Numbered from the stretch's first letter, positions 11,096-21,602 are shown. The stretch is 64,000 nt of DNA from Acanthosepion lycidas (GCA_963932145.1 OZ010600.1:48247377-48311376), one strand, 5' to 3'. Numbers and translations are program-made. The notes: generated from the sequence alone by a model not told the origin.

Positions 11096-11458
11096 CAGGG
11101 TTTCCATAAAGTCTTTTTACATTTCAAAAAATATATTAACAAAAGTAATTGATAGATTTGTTTTATGTACTCAGTAGTTATCAAGTTTTAATCACAATGC
11201 ATTTATGCATCTCAGGTACGCTATCGATGAAAGAGGTACTGTTAAATGAACCCCTAAAAATGGTTGCTCCTCAAGAAAAGACACAACGTGTGTCATGGTT
11301 TATTGAAACAAAATCAGATACTCAGAGAAACTACAGAACTAAATATGGAAGACATCTACCGTCACGTCCTGCTTTTGTAACAATTTCCACATATTTGTCT
11401 GTTCATATGCGTTTGTAATAAACTTTTTAAACTGTAAAGAGACTTTATGGATACCCTG
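11096..11458 (+). mobile_element. MITE-like deletion derivative of family T1
   Basis: The 363-bp element is bounded by TA. The left end CAGGGTTTCCATAAAGTC and right end GACTTTATGGATACCCTG are near-perfect inverted repeats. Inside, an in-frame N-terminal stub of the T1 transposase (MVAPQEKTQRVSWFIETKSD, then RNYRTKYGR) is fused to 3' non-coding sequence. It shows how a coding parent yields a mini-element. It would need a transposase supplied in trans. Confidence 0.85.
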
Positions 11459-11539
11459 TATATTTCATACTGGAAAATAACTGCTATATGATCGGATAAA
11501 GAAGCTGTTATATGATTAGAAAAAAATTATAGAGTTTAT

Positions 11540-11855
11540 CAAAAATACATAGGAGAAATCTCAAGGAATCTAAATAAAAGGTTATATGAACACAAAAGGG
11601 ACATTTTTCCAAGCAATACATCAAATTCGTTGGTTTCTCCACCGTAACGAGACTGGCCACAATTTTGACATAAAAAGTGCTACTCTGATCAAAGAAGAAA
11701 ACTCATCACTACGACGAAAATGTCTCGAGAGTGCCTTGATCGCATGGTCATCTACAGTAAATTTGCGCCCTGGATCTTACAACGTTTCACTATTACTAGC
11801 AGGCCTACTATTATCTACTTACAAAAGTGATAGAAAGAAAAAGGAAAAATAATCT
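11540..11855 (+). pseudogene. PLE GIY-YIG endonuclease fragment (family P1)
   Basis: Frame 1 gives KYIGEISRNLNKRLYEHKRD, the YIG half of the GIY-YIG nuclease with its conserved R and H. After a one-base shift near 11638 the frame continues HRNETGHNFDIKSATLIKEE and RRKCLESALIAW, the rest of the domain. In PLEs this domain lies C-terminal to the reverse transcriptase and cuts target DNA. No reverse transcriptase is found upstream, so the copy is 5'-truncated. Confidence 0.8.
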
Positions 11856-11957
11856 AAATTAAATCGGCTAGTTTAAAAATAAATAAATAAAAATCTTAAA
11901 TTCCCAGCATCTCTCGTTCGTGTGCATGTGTAGTCGTACAACCATAACAAATTTAGT

Positions 11958-11987
11958 CGGATGAAATCCTGAAGGACGAAACGCGTC
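11958..11987 (+). ncRNA. Hammerhead-like motif after the P1 GIY-YIG domain
   Basis: The strand reads CGGATGAAATCCTGAAGGAC then GAAACGCGTC. Stem II is TCC/GGA with a TGAA loop, GAAA is present, and GTC is the cleavage triplet. The first box is CGGATGA instead of CTGATGA, so the core has one substitution. It lies about 100 bp after the nuclease stop, where PLE hammerheads are expected. Sequences of the same family occur at 31.05, 31.35 and 60.29 kb. Confidence 0.55.
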
Positions 11988-11989
11988 GC

Positions 11990-12525
11990 AAGAAAAAATG
12001 TTCATACTTTGTCATACATTTTTCTCCAGAGTTTATCATATAAAACATTTCGACAAATAATTACTCTCTTCAGTGTATTCTTTCGCGGATCTAACATCTG
12101 GATTGAAATTTTCAAGTCCTGGAATAATTCTTAGTCTGAGATTAACCGAAGAATATTTTTTGGATAAAGTGAGATTTTTGCGTTTTGATCGGATTATCTC
12201 TGTCTGGCGAGGCGCTTATTTTTTTAAGGTAAGAGAGAAAAGCAATTAAAAGAATTCCTAAATCCGTGATAATATACTAATATTCTTTTACTTTTGAAAT
12301 CAGGGGTTTCTGATTTCTATATAATCAGTAATTGATTTATAACTAATTTAGTTTTAATTTCGGATTTTCTATGCATTTGTATAGTAAAAATATTTATAAT
12401 GAAATTCTTTCGTAACATCATTAATAAACTATTTACATTATGCATTTAATAGTCTTGTTTTATTAATAATGCTCGAATTTATTCTTGAGCATGAAAAATC
12501 TCTTGTTTTTCTGAAGTATATGTGC
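11990..12525. other. Unassigned AT-rich stretch
   Basis: No recognised coding sequence or repeat boundary. Confidence 0.4.
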
Positions 12526-12765
12526 GAAAGTGAAAGCATCGACTTCCGCTGGAATTTGAACTCAACACGCCAATCGTGCTTTCCGCGCCGCTAACTGCTA
12601 CGCTGCGCACACAATTATTCGAAAATATAAACGCCTAATTGGTTCTGTAACATATAAGACGCATTATCTTATATTACATCTTGATGACGGATGTGCGCGT
12701 GGCGTAGCAGTTATCGGCGCGGAAAGGGCGATTGGCGTGTCGAAATCCTAGCCGAGGCCGTTCGC
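12525..12765. mobile_element. Inverted pair of tRNA-like SINE heads
   Basis: On the minus strand, 12620-12530 contains GCGTAGCAGTTAGCGGCGCG and GAGTTCAAATTCC (box A and box B positions). On the plus strand, 12687-12755 repeats it as GGCGTAGCAGTTATCGGCGC and GTGTCGAAATCC. The two heads face each other across about 65 bp of spacer and form a large palindrome. They are more likely SINE heads or tRNA pseudogenes than tRNA genes, since the stems are imperfect. Confidence 0.6.
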
Positions 12766-13001
12766 GTTAGCAAAAAATACATGTAGAATGGTATAAAACA
12801 ATCACTTCTCACCATCCAGCTAGGTGCTAATATCAGGTTAGACTGGGTTTTGTTGCCTTGGTTGGCGACCACTCTAGAAGAACAACAACTCTGAATTAAA
12901 TAAAAAAAAACGTTTGGGTGTGTGACTAATAATTATCTACCCTATTTAGATACAATAACCACAACAGTGGTGAGGCTGCAGTTCTATTCTCCAACTTATA
13001 T

Positions 13002-13046
<45 letters not shown>

Positions 13047-13069
13047 ATTATCTATTTAGGCAGGAATCC

Positions 13070-13621
13070 TTCATTTATACATGTTTTCTTTAAAGACGAT
13101 AGGCAAAGTACTGTGATTAAACTTTGTATTAATTATTCTTATGTTCGAACTAGTGTTTTCTTTTCAGGACACAGAGTGTGTCGAAACTGTCCAAATGTTA
13201 GAACCCATTTAAACAGACACACAAACATACTAGATTCCATCCGAAACATACTAGTAGAAAATACAAGCATAATAACCTCATCCATATGTAAAAAAATAAT
13301 GAAAATAATGAAAGCCTTAATAATAAAGCAAAAGCCAACACTCAGTAATATTAACTATGAACACGGTCACAATGTTGCTGACTGTGTTCAGAAAATAAAG
13401 CATCACTATAACTCTAGAAACATACACACAAACCATACACCCAATTAAAAAGCCAAAAATAAGATCATCATTGATAATGGCTAAAAGTATATCTGAAAGC
13501 GCTCGGAATTACAAAATATTTGGAAAGTTTCTACACACTCTGTGTCCAGAAAAGAAAACACTTGTTCGAATACAAGAAAAATTAAATAAAAAAGTACGTT
13601 GTCTGTCATCTTTAATGAATC

Positions 13622-13625
<4 letters not shown>
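13070..13625 (+). mobile_element. PLE fragment with inverted ends (family P2)
   Basis: The frame at 13113-13448 contains a diverged PLE GIY-YIG C-terminus (MKALIIKQKPTLSNINYEHG, 13302-13361). A decayed hammerhead-like block follows at 13472-13512 (TTGATAATGGCTAAAAGTAT). The left part (13070-13200) is the inverted copy of the right part (13530-13625), both holding a CAGAAAAGAAAACACTTGT-like segment. The 3' end ATCTTTAATGAATCATGT abuts (TA)n at 13623. The catalytic N-terminal half of the nuclease is missing. Confidence 0.65.

Positions 13626-13685
<60 letters not shown>
13623..13685. repeat. (TA)n microsatellite at a PLE 3' end
   Basis: About 62 bp of TA. Confidence 0.95.
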
Positions 13686-13689
<4 letters not shown>

Positions 13690-13690
<1 letters not shown>

Positions 13691-13795
13691 ATTATTTATT
13701 AAAAATATAATTATTTATTAAAAATATTTATTAAAAATATTAAAAATATTTTTAAAATATTTAAAAATATTAAAAATATTTTTAATAAATAATTA
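13690..13795. repeat. AT-rich foldback
   Basis: AATTATTTATTAAAAATATT near 13710 and AATATTTTTAATAAATAATT near 13775 are inverted copies with nested AAAATATT units between them. Confidence 0.75.
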
Positions 13796-13903
13796 CATTT
13801 ATGCTCTACTTTCGTATCGAGCACTATTTTTTAAAAATAACAAAAATACTAAGGAACTTTGGATTATTTACCAAACCAGTTTCTTTCCTATTTTCTATAA
13901 TAT

Positions 13904-13990
<87 letters not shown>
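13795..13990 (+). mobile_element. Microsatellite-carrying dispersed element M, copy 1
   Basis: TGCTCTACTTTCGTATCGAG, GAACTTTGGATTATTTACC and TTTCTTTCCTATTTT lead into (CA)n then (TA)n. The same ordered block recurs at 14580-14797 (plus) and 24961-25175 (minus), with partial copies at 25305 and 53245. Confidence 0.75.
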
Positions 13991-13992
<2 letters not shown>

Positions 13993-13993
<1 letters not shown>

Positions 13994-14055
13994 TAGGTTG
14001 GTGCAAAAATAATGTCGGTTTTTGACGTTAAAAATAGGTCAAAAACCGACATTAT
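13993..14055 (+). mobile_element. MADE1-like mariner MITE, right end lost
   Basis: It starts TTAGGTTGGTGCAAAAATAA after a TA and folds back through ATGTCGGTTTTTGAC. It stops at GACATTATA without the right GCACCAACCTAA. It is joined to the 3' end of a LINE fragment. Confidence 0.8.
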
Positions 14056-14521
14056 ACGGGAGGGGTAATCTCTGTTGCAGAGGTTGCATATGTGTCTGGT
14101 CGCTTGGAGTTGTCACTTTGCTTTCTGCAGGCCCGCTTTTCCGTGGCTACTTGTGTCATCATCATCTCCCCTGACATGAGGCGTTTGGTCAGAGTTCATC
14201 TCCATTCGGATCGTATGGCTGCCAGGCTCTCCCAGAATTCTGTGTTGATGCCACAGTTTTCAAGTCGCGACTCACTACATCGCGGTACCGCTCCTGTGGC
14301 CGCGCGACGGGTCTCCTTCCAGCGGTCAGCTCTTCATACAGGAGGTCTTTGGAGATGCGGCCATCTGACATGCGATGGACGTGGCCCAACGAACGGAGTC
14401 TGCGCTGTCTAAGCTGTGTGAACATGCTAGGAAAACCTGCTCGAGACAGGTCGTCACTGTTGGGTACCTTATCTTGCCACGCTATTCCCAGGATGCGGCG
14501 GATGCAACCTGGGAATAGCGT

Positions 14522-14522
<1 letters not shown>
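14056..14522 (-). pseudogene. RTE/CR1-like LINE ORF2 C-terminal fragment
   Basis: On the minus strand the frame reads RRILGIAWQDKVPNSDDLSR, then LRQRRLRSLGHVHRMSDGRI and PQERYRDVVSRDLK. This is the region after the reverse transcriptase in a widespread animal LINE type. A frameshift follows at about 14265, after which GINTEFWESLAAIRSEWR continues in another frame. The 5' side is cut by (TA)n at 14523 and the 3' side abuts the MITE. It is not functional. Confidence 0.8.

Positions 14523-14581
<59 letters not shown>
14523..14581. repeat. (TA)n microsatellite
   Basis: About 58 bp of TA at a LINE truncation point. Confidence 0.95.
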
Positions 14582-14585
<4 letters not shown>

Positions 14586-14739
14586 ACTCTTATGTAGCGA
14601 AGTGGTTATATTTTAAAAATAATTATAATTTAGGCTCTACTTTTGTATTGAGCACTGTTTTTTAAAAATAAAAACAAAAATACTAAAGAACTTCGGATTA
14701 TTTACCTAACGTGTTCTTTCCTATTTTTTTATATATATA

Positions 14740-14797
<58 letters not shown>
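14580..14797 (+). mobile_element. Dispersed element M, copy 2
   Basis: GAGAACTCTTATGTAGCGAA, GGCTCTACTTTTGTATTGAG and CTTCGGATTATTTACC end in (CA)n(TA)n. This is the most complete plus-strand copy. Confidence 0.75.
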
Positions 14798-14798
<1 letters not shown>

Positions 14799-15075
14799 CC
14801 ACGATATTATGAAAGTTTTTCAATCACGTAAAAGGGTTACTTGAGAGCATATTACCAGACACATAACAAAGTATTTATATCTTTGGTGTCAATGACCATA
14901 GAGACACTTTTAATGATAAAAGCTTTATACACGTTGTGTGCTCAAAAGAGGAAAATATGTCTTAGCCCAGTAAATAATCATTATAAATTAATTCGCCATA
15001 CATTTTAACGAACGCTGCCAATGTCCCTCTGAACAGATTACCTGTAATTATCGTTGCGTTGACGAATATAATAAT
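14798..15075 (-). mobile_element. Dispersed repeat R1, copy C (inverted, partial)
   Basis: It is the reverse complement of the 3' third of copy B (16640-16890), including GTTACTTGAGA and TTTGGTGTCAATGACCATAG. With copy B it makes an inverted repeat about 1.6 kb apart. Confidence 0.8.
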
Positions 15076-16029
15076 CAGTAATGAACGACAGCGGTAACAG
15101 AATACCATTTTCTTGACAAACGCATACGCCCACACCTACAGACAGACACACACGTATGTCCATAGGCACATAGTATCACACGCAGACAAACAAGCACAGA
15201 AGCACATACGTACATTAGACACCATCAGACACTTCCAAACATATGGGCACACACATTAATAAGCCCGCATATTTAGAAAAACGATGCATTTTTTAGACGC
15301 CTAAATTGTTTTAATGGCGTCTGTTTTATTCTAACTTAATATGTGTATTATGTGTAAATACAGTTACGGATATCAGCCTGAAGTGGAGGAAATTGCTCCC
15401 CACTCTTTCGCATATATTACCACAAAAAGACGTTTCGCCGTGGTGTAATGTTTAGCAAGCTGATTTCCTGACATGTGAGTTTTAGCTAAACTTGTGGCTC
15501 TGTACCAAAATCAAGACATTATTAATAAATACCATTATGGTTTTGGTATATAAAATACACCGCTGTACAGGACGAAACATATATAAGATTGAACATGTTG
15601 GTATTTATACTACATATATTCATTCGAAAGTTCAACTAGACGAATCGCAAAGCCTCAAGCTTGATCCATAACCTGACTTTTACTGTATAGGACGTAGTAT
15701 AATTTTCAGAAGATGTAGGAATAAAATGTGCGTCTTATTAATTTGTTTTTCTCTCTCACCTTAGAAAACTGGCTATCAAATATTAGTTATAAATCCATTG
15801 CTGATAACCTGAAGATAGAAATGCAATGCAAATTTGGATGAAACTGATTGTCAGATGGCAGGAAATGTATGGGAAATTATTGTTTTCTCGAAATTAATTA
15901 ACAATTAGAAAGCAGTCTTTCAACTGCCAGGGATTAATGCAAAGATGATCTTCATTTCTAGTCTTTCTTACGCTCATACAATACTTGTGTGGCTCTTATT
16001 CTTTGTATTGGGTGAACATTAGCATAACA
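15076..16029. other. Unassigned stretch between R1 copies
   Basis: CA-rich imperfect repeats lie at 15120-15250. GCCGTGGTGTAATGTTTAG at 15439 resembles a tRNA box A, but no convincing box B follows. No coding sequence. Confidence 0.4.
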
Positions 16030-16905
16030 AATTTAAAGAATAAAGTATTGCTAATGCTTTTCCTATAGCAAATATCGCAAATGATTTCATTATAGAAATG
16101 CATTGAAACTCTGAAAGATAGTAAGCTATTGTTAATGATCAAATATTAATTCAAGCGTTATTAGTAAAATAGCTATATTTTAAATATGGTATATTACAAA
16201 TATGGTTATAAGGACTTTACAGTTCAAACACTGTAAAATTCCAATAATACTGTGGCATTCCAATTATTAAAATGTGTTATTATAGGTTCAATAGCAGGGT
16301 AGACTGAGTTCTTTAGTCTTGGTGGCAACTAGTCTAAGAGAAGGAAACTCTGAATTCTAAACGTTTAAAAACTACCGAGAAACCATTTCAGTATCTTTCC
16401 TAAGAAATGGTAGTTTAAAGATTTAAAAAAAATCGTTTGCCCCAAAGCAGGGCAATGATGTTACTAAAACGCAATGTTTCCCTGAATGTAAAAAATCTAA
16501 AGAAAATATTATTGAGGAGAGAGGCTAATAAGGGAACAGGAATTAAGAAAACAGAAGATGGCGATTGACTTTGTAGTTAAATATTTAAAGATCAAATTTG
16601 ACTAGAAAGCAAGAAGTCGGAAGTTTGTCAACGTGACAATAATTACAGGTAATATGTTCAGATGGTCATTGGCAGCGTTCGTTAAAATGTATGGCGAATT
16701 GATTTATAATGATTATTGACTGGGCTAAGGCATATTTTTCTCTTTTGAGAACGCAATGTGTATAAAAGATTTATTAAGTGTCTCTATGGCCATTGACACC
16801 AAAGATATAAATACTTTGTTATGCATCTGATTCTCAAGTAACCCTTTTACGTGAATGAAAAGCTTTCATCAATATCCTGAGGGTATTCAAACTAATAAAG
16901 ACATT
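16030..16905 (+). mobile_element. Dispersed repeat R1, copy B (uninterrupted)
   Basis: It aligns with 6749-8010 but lacks the solo LTR. It shows the pre-insertion sequence CTGAATGTAAAAAATCT near 16482. It contains a LINE 3'-UTR-like antisense block (GCAGGGCAATGATGTTACTA). Confidence 0.8.
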
Positions 16906-17920
16906 TATTCTAAACAAACTTTTTTTTACATTGTAACCACCTTCCATCAATTCATATGTCTGCTATGTATTTTAACCTTGTAAACTCCTACTGGAGAATA
17001 GGGTTACAGCCACTATTGTGAGTTTTGATCACAAGCGAGAAGTGCGAGAGAAGTAACGGTTGGTATAGAACTTTACATCTAGAATTTTCAACTGTAAAAT
17101 GATGACACCTAGCTGTCAATCTGGTCCTGTCCTTAAATTTGTAAATTCGAGATACCAATAGGGGAAAGATCTTCAGAATATTTTTTTATATGAAAATATT
17201 TATAGAAGAAGCAGAGAAGCAACATTAGGGCGGTGGGAAAGCGACTGAAACCGAGATTGAAGAAAAGGAACGCGTGAAGAGCCATGATTGCTTAAATCCT
17301 GAAAGGACATAGCATTTCAAGAAGAAGAAGAACAACAAGATTTGTTATTGTATTTTGGTCGGTCGACGTTGCAGTTCTTTGTCTTATATGTTACATGAAT
17401 TCTAGTGTAACAACCTTTTATTAATGGCGACCTAATTACCTCGTTCTGTCAATCGGAGGCGTGTTATGATTTCGCTGACCGATTCTTTCATTGCAATCGC
17501 CCCCCAGCAGATACGAGCGTATAAAAATAAACCTCAGAATAAAGTAACGATGTTGCATTGGTTGTTGTTCTGCAAGCAATTCTTCTTCTTCCTTGTGAAA
17601 TAATCTACAATTTCCTCTTGTTGACCTCATACAGGGCCCCAGGCTTCGGTGTATATACGTCGTACTTGACATTTGCACACTTGTGACGAGTCGCTCGACG
17701 TGAAAGGAAATATTTGACTAATGTTTCCTGAAAGTTTATTCCATTTTTATTCATCTGTACTGATATTAATATTTTATTTGACTGAATAATCAAAAATAGC
17801 GACTTCATAATTTCTTTTTTCTCGTCTGTTTCTTAAGGACGTTCAGAGAAAAATAATGGAAGCCATATGCAACTCTCGGAAACGGGATATTTTAAAAAAA
17901 ATCGTTTCACCTCAGGGATG
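16906..17920. other. Unassigned stretch
   Basis: No recognised gene. Short purine-rich (GAA)n runs occur near 17322. Minus-strand open frames at 17436-17808 show no known domain. Confidence 0.4.
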
Positions 17921-17924
17921 GCAA

Positions 17925-18060
17925 TAACACCACGAAGACGCAAGGGGTTACTGAGTGTGAAAGAATATGAAAAAAGGAAAACAAGTATGAGAAAATAATA
18001 AAAGAACAGAAAATTAAGAAGACAGAATTCAAGAAACCGGAAGAAAGTTCCACAAGTGAG
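17925..18060 (-). mobile_element. LINE-A 3' UTR fragment
   Basis: GGCAATAACACCACGAAGAC and GGTTACTGAGTGTGAAAGAA are the antisense of the LINE-A 3' end seen in sense at 34.2, 45.9 and 50.1 kb. Confidence 0.65.
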
Positions 18061-18083
18061 AAAACAAAGTATTAACCCACGGT

Positions 18084-18238
18084 TATACTACATTAATATC
18101 ATACATTAATATTTATTGCAGTCTAATAATTAATTAAAGACTTGAACGTACCTTCTATCTGATTGATTGATAAAAATAGGTTCAAGTCTTTACTTATTAG
18201 ACTGCAATAAATATTAGTGTATGATATTAATATAGTAT
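18084..18238. repeat. Inverted repeat with arms of about 60 bp
   Basis: CAGTCTAATAATTAATTAAA with GACTTGAAC (left) and GTTCAAGTCTTTACTTATTA with GACTG (right) are inverted copies around a loop of about 28 bp. The family is unknown. Confidence 0.8.
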
Positions 18239-18636
18239 GTCTCACCCCCAGATCATGCCAGAATTGACTTTTCATATAGTGTCCCTCTGATGTATATCTC
18301 ACTCCAGATCATTCATGAATACACTTTGCATTCAGTGTCCCACGGAGAAATCAGGTTGAAGGTTGACCTATGCGAATGACTTGTACGCCACCGAGTACAG
18401 ATCCACGTGATCAGCCCAGCAGTGTCTAAAATATACACGCGGCTGAAGAACCGTATCTTACAGATATATAAACGCCCATACCAGAGAAGAGACATACTCT
18501 TACATCCCACATAAGAATGTAGGGCTAAGTTCAGATGAGGTTCCAGAGACGTACACACTCAATGGTTGCCAGTAAATATCGGAGTTGAATAAAATACAAT
18601 GCTATGCATGAGAGAATTTGTCTTATGTTTTCATTA

Positions 18637-18744
18637 GTCAGCGGATGATAATATTATATTAGAACTAATCACCGAATTTAAGCAGAGTCGAGCCTGGTCA
18701 GTACGTAGATGAGTGATTGCATAGGACTACCAGATGCTGTAAGC
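18637..18744 (+). rRNA. Degenerate 5S rRNA-like sequence
   Basis: The order ATCACCGAATTTAAGC, GTCGAGCCTGGTCAGTACG, GATGAGTGA, ACTACCAGATGCTGTAAGC follows 5S rRNA, covering the internal promoter box A, intermediate element and box C. The first third is badly eroded and helix I no longer pairs. It is a pseudogene or the head of a 5S-derived SINE, not an active gene. Confidence 0.65.
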
Positions 18745-18764
18745 ATGGATGTGAGGGTGATGCA

Positions 18765-19018
18765 ATGGAAAGCCTTAAAGAAAGGCCTGCAAAAAATCGT
18801 AAAGACTTAACACGAGGTGAAATAGAAAAATCAGGCGTAGTTGAATACATATAGAAGGAAAAGAAAGATCAATGTTCCCGGCGCGATGATGTTGAACAGA
18901 AAATACGAAAACTTAAGGAATCAGCATATATGCTAGATCACAAAAATCTCCTAAGCCGGCCAAGCATAGAAATGAAAACAATATGTGAACCATTAATAAG
19001 GAATGCGACAGTAAAGCA
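18765..19018 (+). pseudogene. Broken lysine/glutamate-rich ORF, unidentified
   Basis: From ATG at 18765 the frame runs 30 codons (MESLKERPAKNRKDLTRGEI...) to a TAG. It then stays open for about 57 more codons (...DDVEQKIRKLKESAYMLDHK...). Composition suggests a coiled coil. I recognise no family; it could be chance. Confidence 0.25.
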
Positions 19019-19680
19019 ATAACAACTAAAAATTGCAATATGAAATCTGGTAAAAAAAAAAAAAAAACGATTACTGAAACATTAAGTTTATAGGTCTCTA
19101 AAACCCATACACTGATGTCCTCAGGCGTTGATGAAAGCGTTTGTTGGATCCTGTGACTTGACTCAGAGTGTTGTTACTTCAATACCTGGTGACTGCAGTG
19201 GTGAAGAAAAACTAGGAGAGTTGAATTAAAGGGAGATAATGCGAGAAGGTTACTAAATGAAATTGTTTAGTTGTAAGGGCGGAAATGAGGAGGAAGGAGA
19301 AATAGTTGAATATTATGAGGATATGTAGGATAGATATCGGTTGACAATAGACTTGAAGAATTATAATTATGTATTGCTACTGTGACCTGCTTTTGCACTT
19401 TGCCTTTTATGTCGGTGATTTGAGAGAACATAGACGACATATTCACTGGTAGCACAAAAACAAGATTCTGACAGATTAAATTACATTCTCAGTGTAAATA
19501 CTCGTCATCATGTAGCAAGAGACATGACTTCATCATTAGAACTCATTACATCATTGTTGACATTTACTTTTCCAAAAACACCTGAATTTTTCATTCGTTT
19601 CGTTCCCCATATTAACCCATTTATTTCTTTAAATATGTTAGTTAACTGAGGAAGGAAATAACGTGACCCCAATGTTTTAC
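19019..19680. other. Unassigned stretch
   Basis: Apart from a poly-A run at 19053 I see nothing that can be named. Confidence 0.4.
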
Positions 19681-19681
19681 T

Positions 19682-19682
<1 letters not shown>

Positions 19683-19738
<56 letters not shown>

Positions 19739-19752
19739 GCACTCTCTTCATA

Positions 19753-19823
<71 letters not shown>

Positions 19824-19837
19824 GCACTCTCTTCATA

Positions 19838-19893
<56 letters not shown>

Positions 19894-19910
19894 CTCGCAC
19901 TCTCTTCATA

Positions 19911-19973
<63 letters not shown>

Positions 19974-19987
19974 GCACTCTCTTTATA

Positions 19988-20026
<39 letters not shown>

Positions 20027-20040
20027 GCACTCTCTTCATA

Positions 20041-20104
<64 letters not shown>

Positions 20105-20121
20105 CTCGCACTCTCTTCATA

Positions 20122-20196
<75 letters not shown>

Positions 20197-20210
20197 GCAC
20201 TCTCTTCATA

Positions 20211-20265
<55 letters not shown>

Positions 20266-20279
20266 GCACTCTCTTCATA

Positions 20280-20310
<31 letters not shown>

Positions 20311-20324
20311 ACACTCTCTTCATA

Positions 20325-20383
<59 letters not shown>

Positions 20384-20397
20384 ACACTCTCTTCATA

Positions 20398-20460
<63 letters not shown>

Positions 20461-20492
20461 GCACTCTCTTCATAAACTATCTATCTATCTAC

Positions 20493-20531
<39 letters not shown>
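19683..20531. repeat. (TATC)n higher-order array
   Basis: About 850 bp of TATC blocks is punctuated about 11 times by nearly the same spacer, CGCACTCTCTTCATAA, with C/T and G/A variants. Block length varies from about 30 to 85 bp. It is a satellite of microsatellite blocks, not plain slippage. Confidence 0.95.
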
Positions 20532-20929
20532 AATTTTCATTGACATTATCTTATATAATTGTCTTTTTGTATGACCACACTTATTGTTTGTTTTCGGTAG
20601 TTTATCCTTGCTCTCTGTAGCTTGGTGTCTGTAGGATAAATACTTACTAAGTTAACCGGTCAAAAGACTGAAATGGAGATAATTTTGAGATGGAAGATTG
20701 TTACACTCATTTTCCATGTGGGGAGGGCCTGCCTGCATAGAAAATCTTTATTTGAAATTCAGTGGCAAAAATAGAAAATACGTAACTTTTTAAAAAGTAA
20801 AAGCGAAAATATTTGACTTTGTTTCCCGTATTTTTGCTTACCAAAGAGTTATGGTTAGCAAGCACGTCTCAGTGGCATTCACGATTGTATCAAGACCCCG
20901 TGTTCGATCTTCACTGGGTGATCCTTGTA

Positions 20930-21020
20930 TTAGGTTGGTGCAAAAAAAATGACGTAATAATGTCATTTTTTAACGTCAAAAAACGACATTATTACGTCAT
21001 TATTTTTTGCACCAACCTAA
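20930..21020. mobile_element. MADE1-like mariner MITE, complete
   Basis: It begins TTAGGTTGGTGCAAAAAAAA and ends GCACCAACCTAA, with TA at both flanks. The 91 bp is almost wholly palindromic. The interior AATGACGTAATAATGTC is shared with the copy at 48.5 kb. It has no coding capacity and needs a mariner transposase in trans. Confidence 0.95.
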
Positions 21021-21024
21021 TAGC

Positions 21025-21600
21025 TATGCGATGTATTAAGCTAAGATTATTAAATATTCGTAACCATGAAACAGCTCTATATTTTTGTTTACAAAAGTGT
21101 GATCATTAGCGATCTCATCTTGAAAACACTTTGTATTGAGTTCGAACCTTACCTTACTTGCATTTTTATTTTAAAGATTTGCGCTTCGAAAACAACACGT
21201 TCTTAAAAGTATATTTTAGAATACATATACGATGGAAGGGGCTTATTTATCGTCTAACCTCTTTGGATCCACTTTTATTTGTAGTGTCTCTTTCTGACAT
21301 TGAGGGATCATGGCTCTCCGTAGCTTCCTGTCGTTTGCAACATTTGAATTTTTACCATCCCGCTTTGTCTCCGATTTGCAATCCATTTGCAGAAACACGC
21401 TAGATAATTCACTCGCTGTTTTTCATTGACCTTTCTTCTACGTGTCATGTGAGTGTTGAATTTTCCAAAACTTCTTTCCTCATGAGATATCCAGAAATTT
21501 CAAATGTTTCTTTCTGATTTTAATAATAAATGCCCGTTTAATTCGCATTTTCTTTCAAACTTACTTGTTATTCACATGACATTCTCAATATCCCCCCATA
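21025..21600. other. Unassigned stretch
   Basis: No recognised gene or repeat. Confidence 0.4.
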
Positions 21601-21602
21601 TA

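Noticed and set aside
14092..14412. 106-aa plus-strand frame
   Set aside because: It is the shadow of the minus-strand LINE ORF, which matches a known family.
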